Source: Nocardia pseudobrasiliensis NBRC 108224
GTDB lineage: Bacteria; Actinomycetota; Actinomycetes; Mycobacteriales; Mycobacteriaceae
NCBI RefSeq assembly: GCF_001613105.1
Contig: NZ_BDBS01000039.1
Span: forward strand, 1-64,000
Direction: 5' to 3'
Length of the DNA: 64,000 bases
Position numbers and translations under genes: made by a program. Shown here one piece after another: positions 60,845 through 64,000 of this stretch. A model generated the notes under the pieces. It saw nothing but the letters and a program-made list of their open reading frames with translations, had not been told where the DNA came from and did no database searches. The stretch's first letter is position 1. The number at the start of each line of letters is the position of its first letter.

Positions 60845-61720
60845 ATGGCGACCGATCGCTGGCGCGAGGCGGGTGAACGAATCGAAACCCTCCTCGCCGC
60901 CAGCGGCACGGGCGGGACCGCGGCCCGCGACCGTGCCGAACTACTGGTGGCCGAGGTCGTGGGCCTGTACGGGGCAGGATGGCAGCGCGTGCTCGCGCTA
61001 CTCGACGAGGCGGCCGTCGAGCGGCTGGCCCGCGACGAACTCGTCGCGAGTCTGCTGCTGGTACACGGACTGCATCCGCACGATGTGGCTACCAGGGTGC
61101 GCACCGCGCTGGACGGGGTGCGCCCGTATCTCGGTTCGCACGGCGGGGATGTGCGGCTGATCGAGGTGGTCGGGCCGGTGGTCCGGCTCGAACTCGACGG
61201 CAGCTGTCGCAGCTGCCCGTCCTCCTCGATCACGCTCGAATTGGCCGTCGAGGACGCCGTGCGCGCCGCCGCGCCCGAGATCGACAGTATCGAAGTCGTT
61301 GCCGCCCAGGCTGATCCGCAACAGGTCATCCCGACCGAAGCGCTGTTCACCCGGGTGCACGCCAACGGACATCGCGCCGCCGACTGGATCGCCGCGCCCG
61401 AACTGGCCGAACTGCGGCCCGGTGAGGTCGGCGGCTTCACACTCGCCGGGCAGGCGCTGCTGGCCTGCCGGATCGATGACGAACTGTACGTCTATCGCGA
61501 TCACTGTCCGGTCTGTGATCGATCGATGGCCGGGGCCGCACTGCATCGACGCATGGGTGCGCCGCCCGGGTCGGTGGTGCTGCGCTGCCCGTCGTGTCGC
61601 GCGCACTACGACCCCGTACACGCCGGAATCCGGCTCGACGGGGACGGACATCTGGATCCGCTACCGGTACTGACGCGTTCCGGTGAACTGTCGGTCGCGG
61701 TGCCGGAGGTGGTCGGGTGA
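60845..61720 (+). CDS. NifU-like domain fused to a Rieske-like Cys4 domain, hydrogenase cluster
   Basis: The 291-residue protein has a NifU C-terminal-type domain (residues ~80-160) with PYLGSHGGDVRLIEV and the [Fe-S] pair Cys121/Cys124 (SCRSCPSS). A Rieske-fold domain (~175-285) carries CPVC (221, 224) and CPSC (248, 251). A true Rieske centre uses two Cys and two His, whereas four Cys here suggest a rubredoxin- or ferredoxin-like centre. His254 in RAHYDP lies close to the last Cys. It is a likely electron carrier or cluster assembler for the hydrogenase, starting 4 bases after hhyL. Confidence 0.85.
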   Translation: MATDRWREAGERIETLLAASGTGGTAARDRAELLVAEVVGLYGAGWQRVLALLDEAAVERLARDELVASLLLVHGLHPHDVATRVRTALDGVRPYLGSHGGDVRLIEVVGPVVRLELDGSCRSCPSSSITLELAVEDAVRAAAPEIDSIEVVAAQADPQQVIPTEALFTRVHANGHRAADWIAAPELAELRPGEVGGFTLAGQALLACRIDDELYVYRDHCPVCDRSMAGAALHRRMGAPPGSVVLRCPSCRAHYDPVHAGIRLDGDGHLDPLPVLTRSGELSVAVPEVVG

Positions 61721-62337
61721 ATCCGTCGTTCGGGGTGCTGCGGCGGCTGGCGACCGCGCGGCCCGCGCCCACCGGTGAGCGCTGCGAGATGTGCGCCGAC
61801 TCGATCGCGCGGACGCATCGACATGTCGTGGATGTCGAAGCGCGGCAACTGATGTGCGTCTGCCAGGGTTGCTATCTGCTGTTCACCGAGAGTCGCGCGG
61901 CACTGCGGTATCGCTCGGTGCCGGACCGATACCTGAGCTTCGAGCAGACGAGTATCGGCCCGGGTGAATGGGACGAGCTCGAGATCCCGGTCGGCCTGGC
62001 CTTCCTGTTCCGCAATTCCGCGCTCGGACGGATCGTGGCCTGCTATCCGGGCCCGGCCGGGGCGACCGAATCCGAACTGCCGCCGCAGCGGTGGCGGGAA
62101 CTGCTCGACCGCCACCCCGAACTCGATGTGCTCGCCGCCGATGTGGAGGCCCTGCTGATTCGCATGCCACGCGGCGGCGGGGCGGGCCGGGTGCTGCTGG
62201 TGCCGATCGATACCTGCTACGAGTTCGTCGGGCGGATGCGGTTGCTGTGGAGGGGATTCGACGGTGGCGCGGAGGCGCGCGGCTGTATCGAGGACTTCTT
62301 CGCCGCGATGGTGACCCGGGCCGGGGGTGGGCGATGA
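61717..62337 (+). CDS. DUF5947 protein of the hydrogenase cluster
   Basis: The 206-residue protein has an N-terminal cysteine motif ERCEMCADSIARTHRHVVD and a CVCQGCYLLF pair, together a possible metal or cluster site. The ending is WRGFDGGAEARGCIEDFFAA. The family accompanies group 1h hydrogenases in actinobacteria, and its role is unknown. The GTG start overlaps the upstream stop by 4 bases, and its stop overlaps the next ATG. Confidence 0.85.
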   Translation: MNPSFGVLRRLATARPAPTGERCEMCADSIARTHRHVVDVEARQLMCVCQGCYLLFTESRAALRYRSVPDRYLSFEQTSIGPGEWDELEIPVGLAFLFRNSALGRIVACYPGPAGATESELPPQRWRELLDRHPELDVLAADVEALLIRMPRGGGAGRVLLVPIDTCYEFVGRMRLLWRGFDGGAEARGCIEDFFAAMVTRAGGGR

Positions 62338-62972
62338 CCGCGCCCGGGGAGTTCGGCTTCGAAGTGCTCGGCATCGAGCCGGAACCCTATGCCGCCGCAC
62401 CGATTCTGTCGGCCCGTATCGCGGTGACCGCACCGGCCGCCGAACCCGTGCACGCCATCGCGCTGCGGGCGCAGGTCCGCATCGAACCGCAGCGGCGGGC
62501 CTATTCCGAGGAGGAGGGTGAGGGCCTGGCGGATCTGTTCGGACCCCGACAGCGCTGGCAGGATACGCAACGCTCGTTCCTGTGGATGCATTGCGCCACC
62601 ATGATTTCCGGTTTCAGCGGTGCGTGCGAGGCGGATCTGCCGCTGCAGTGCACCTACGATCTCGAGGTCGCCGGATCGAAGTACCTGCACGCGCTGCGCG
62701 AGGGGACGGTGCCGCTGCTGTTCCTGTTCAACGGCACGGTTTTCGTCAAGGGCCACGGTGGATTCGCGATCCATCAGGTGCCCTGGGATCGCGACGACCG
62801 ATTCGCCATGCCGGTTTCGGTGTGGCGGGATCTGATGGCGGCGCACTTTCCGAATTCGGGCTGGGTCCGGTTGTCGCGGGACACGCTGGACGCGTTGTCG
62901 GACTACAAGTCCCGGCGCGGACTGCTCGGCTACGACGACGCGATCGGTGCACTGCTCGGGGAGCGATCGTGA
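62334..62972 (+). CDS. DUF6084 protein of the hydrogenase cluster
   Basis: The 212-residue protein starts MTAPGEFGFEVLGIEPEPYA and has RAQVRIEPQRRAYSEEEGEG and LFLFNGTVFVKGHGGFAIHQ. It matches the uncharacterised family found next to hhySL. No catalytic motif or cysteine cluster is seen. The ATG at 62334 overlaps the preceding stop by 4 bases and its own stop overlaps the next GTG. The whole row is translationally coupled. Confidence 0.8.
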   Translation: MTAPGEFGFEVLGIEPEPYAAAPILSARIAVTAPAAEPVHAIALRAQVRIEPQRRAYSEEEGEGLADLFGPRQRWQDTQRSFLWMHCATMISGFSGACEADLPLQCTYDLEVAGSKYLHALREGTVPLLFLFNGTVFVKGHGGFAIHQVPWDRDDRFAMPVSVWRDLMAAHFPNSGWVRLSRDTLDALSDYKSRRGLLGYDDAIGALLGERS

Positions 62973-64000
62973 CCGCGGCGCGGGCCCGGGCGGTGGCCGA
63001 TGCGGTGCTCTACGAGGGATATCTGCTCTATCCCTATCGGGCGAACGCGCGAAAGAATCAGTCCCGCTGGCAGTTCGGGGTGCTCGGCCCGCCCGGCGCG
63101 GCCGAGGCCGGATTCGGGGAGGCGGATCGGCTCACGGCCCAATGCCTGGCCGCCTGCGGGCCCGATGCCACGGTGACGCTGACGCTGCGGTTCCTACAGT
63201 TGCAGCGCCGCGACGTGTACGACGCCGACGGCCGCCGCGTGCCGGAACTGCGCGTCGGCGAGCGGTCCTGGATCTCCTGGGACGAGGCCGTCGAGCGGGA
63301 ACCGGTCTTCGGACCGGTCGGGTTGTCGGACACCGTGTTCCGCACCGGGTTCGACGCGGCGACCGAGGCCGAGGAGCTGCCCGGCGCGGTGCGACTGGTC
63401 CGGATTCGCGGTGCGGTCGAGGCCGTGCTGGAGCTGTCGGTGGTCCGCGACGGCGATTTCACCCGATTGAATATCGTGGTACGCAATGCGGGCGCGTCCG
63501 CGACCGATCGCCGCGACGCCATCGTGCGCTCGCTGATCGGCGCGCATGTCATCGTCGAGATCTCCGGGGGCGAATTCGTCTCGCTGCTCGACCCGCCCGA
63601 GCGGGCCGTCCCGGCCGTTGCCCGGTGCGGTCAGCAGCGCTGCTTCCCGGTGTTGGCCGGACCGCCCGGCGATCACTCGCTGGTGCTGATCTCGCCGATC
63701 ATCCTCTACGACCATCCACAGATCGCCCCGGAAAGCGAACTGCCGCTGTTCGATTCGACCGAGATCGACGAGATCCTGATGCTGCGCGTCATGACCCTGA
63801 CCGATGAGGAGAAACGACAGGCCCGGGCCACCGATCCGCGCGCGGCCGAGATCATCGACCGCTGCGAGGCCATGTCACCGCAGGACTGGGGACAGCTGCA
63901 CGGGACGCTGCGCGACCCGTCCGGGGGTGTGCCGTGGTGGGATCCGGCGGTCGACGCCGCGGTGCGGCCCGAATCCGATGCCGTACTGGTGGCGGGAACT
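62969..64000 (+). CDS. uncharacterised hydrogenase-cluster protein (3' end outside window)
   Basis: A frame starts with GTG at 62969 (VTAARARAVADAVLYEGYLL) and remains open to the end of the window, 344 codons without a stop. Segments include LYPYRANARKNQSRWQFGVL, RLNIVVRNAG, VEISGGEFVSLLDPPERAV and RATDPRAAEIIDRCEAM. It shares no recognised family. Coupling to the DUF6084 gene by overlap and the block of hhySL accessory genes suggest a role with the hydrogenase. Confidence 0.75.
   Translation, partial: MTAARARAVADAVLYEGYLLYPYRANARKNQSRWQFGVLGPPGAAEAGFGEADRLTAQCLAACGPDATVTLTLRFLQLQRRDVYDADGRRVPELRVGERSWISWDEAVEREPVFGPVGLSDTVFRTGFDAATEAEELPGAVRLVRIRGAVEAVLELSVVRDGDFTRLNIVVRNAGASATDRRDAIVRSLIGAHVIVEISGGEFVSLLDPPERAVPAVARCGQQRCFPVLAGPPGDHSLVLISPIILYDHPQIAPESELPLFDSTEIDEILMLRVMTLTDEEKRQARATDPRAAEIIDRCEAMSPQDWGQLHGTLRDPSGGVPWWDPAVDAAVRPESDAVLVAGT

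Noticed and set aside
59200..61440. 746-codon open frame on the minus strand opposite hhyL
   Set aside because: Low-complexity Arg/Ser/Ala translation antisense to a clear hydrogenase gene; third-codon-position GC bias explains the lack of stops.

Overview
This window is the replication-origin region of a high-GC, mycolic-acid-type actinobacterium. The gene order from murJ through cwlM, parB, parA, rsmG, khpB, yidC, yidD, rnpA, rpmH, dnaA, dnaN, recF, a dciA-like gene, gyrB and gyrA to ppiA, crgA, pabA, pknB, pknA, pbpA, rodA, pstP, fhaB, fhaA and tRNA-Leu follows the Mycobacterium tuberculosis order around Rv3910-Rv3924c and Rv0001-Rv0020c almost gene for gene. Two antigen-85-like mycolyltransferase relatives, a haemophore-like protein and the accessory content fit Nocardia best. 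The genus is an inference from gene content.

Layout. 1-8.5 kb: MurJ lipid II flippase fused to a pseudokinase, SigM and its anti-sigma factor, thioredoxin reductase and thioredoxin, and the pseudo-amidase CwlM. 8.6-15.4 kb (minus strand): an acetyltransferase, the ParAB partition pair with a cluster of parS sites, RsmG, a KhpB/Jag RNA-binding protein, YidC, YidD, RnpA and RpmH. 15.8-27.5 kb: dnaA, oriC, dnaN, recF, a dciA-like gene, gyrB, gyrA and a DUF3566 membrane protein. oriC carries a composite repeat that couples DnaA-box cores to CTCGAG palindromes. tRNA-Ile, a 35-residue DLW-39 gene and tRNA-Ala follow.

27.9-39.6 kb is the accessory part, lying between tRNA-Ala and ppiA. It holds the mycolyltransferase-like pair, an array of six 32-residue uncharged hydrophobic peptide genes (the most unusual feature here), a haemophore-like protein, a P450, an NmrA-like reductase, an alpha/beta hydrolase with a tautomerase, a LysR regulator, a class III cyclase and an ABC ATPase without an adjacent permease.

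39.6-54 kb returns to the conserved order: ppiA, a rhomboid protease, a PH-domain protein, crgA, pabA, a split ribD-like pair, and the pknB-pknA-pbpA-rodA-pstP-fhaB-fhaA growth and division cluster, ending at tRNA-Leu. With murJ, cwlM and crgA the window therefore encodes much of the phospho-regulated elongation machinery. After a lipoprotein, an SDR and an XRE regulator, the window ends inside a hypAB-hhySL cluster for a group 1h (high-affinity, atmospheric H2) [NiFe]-hydrogenase with its accessory genes. The last of these runs off the end.
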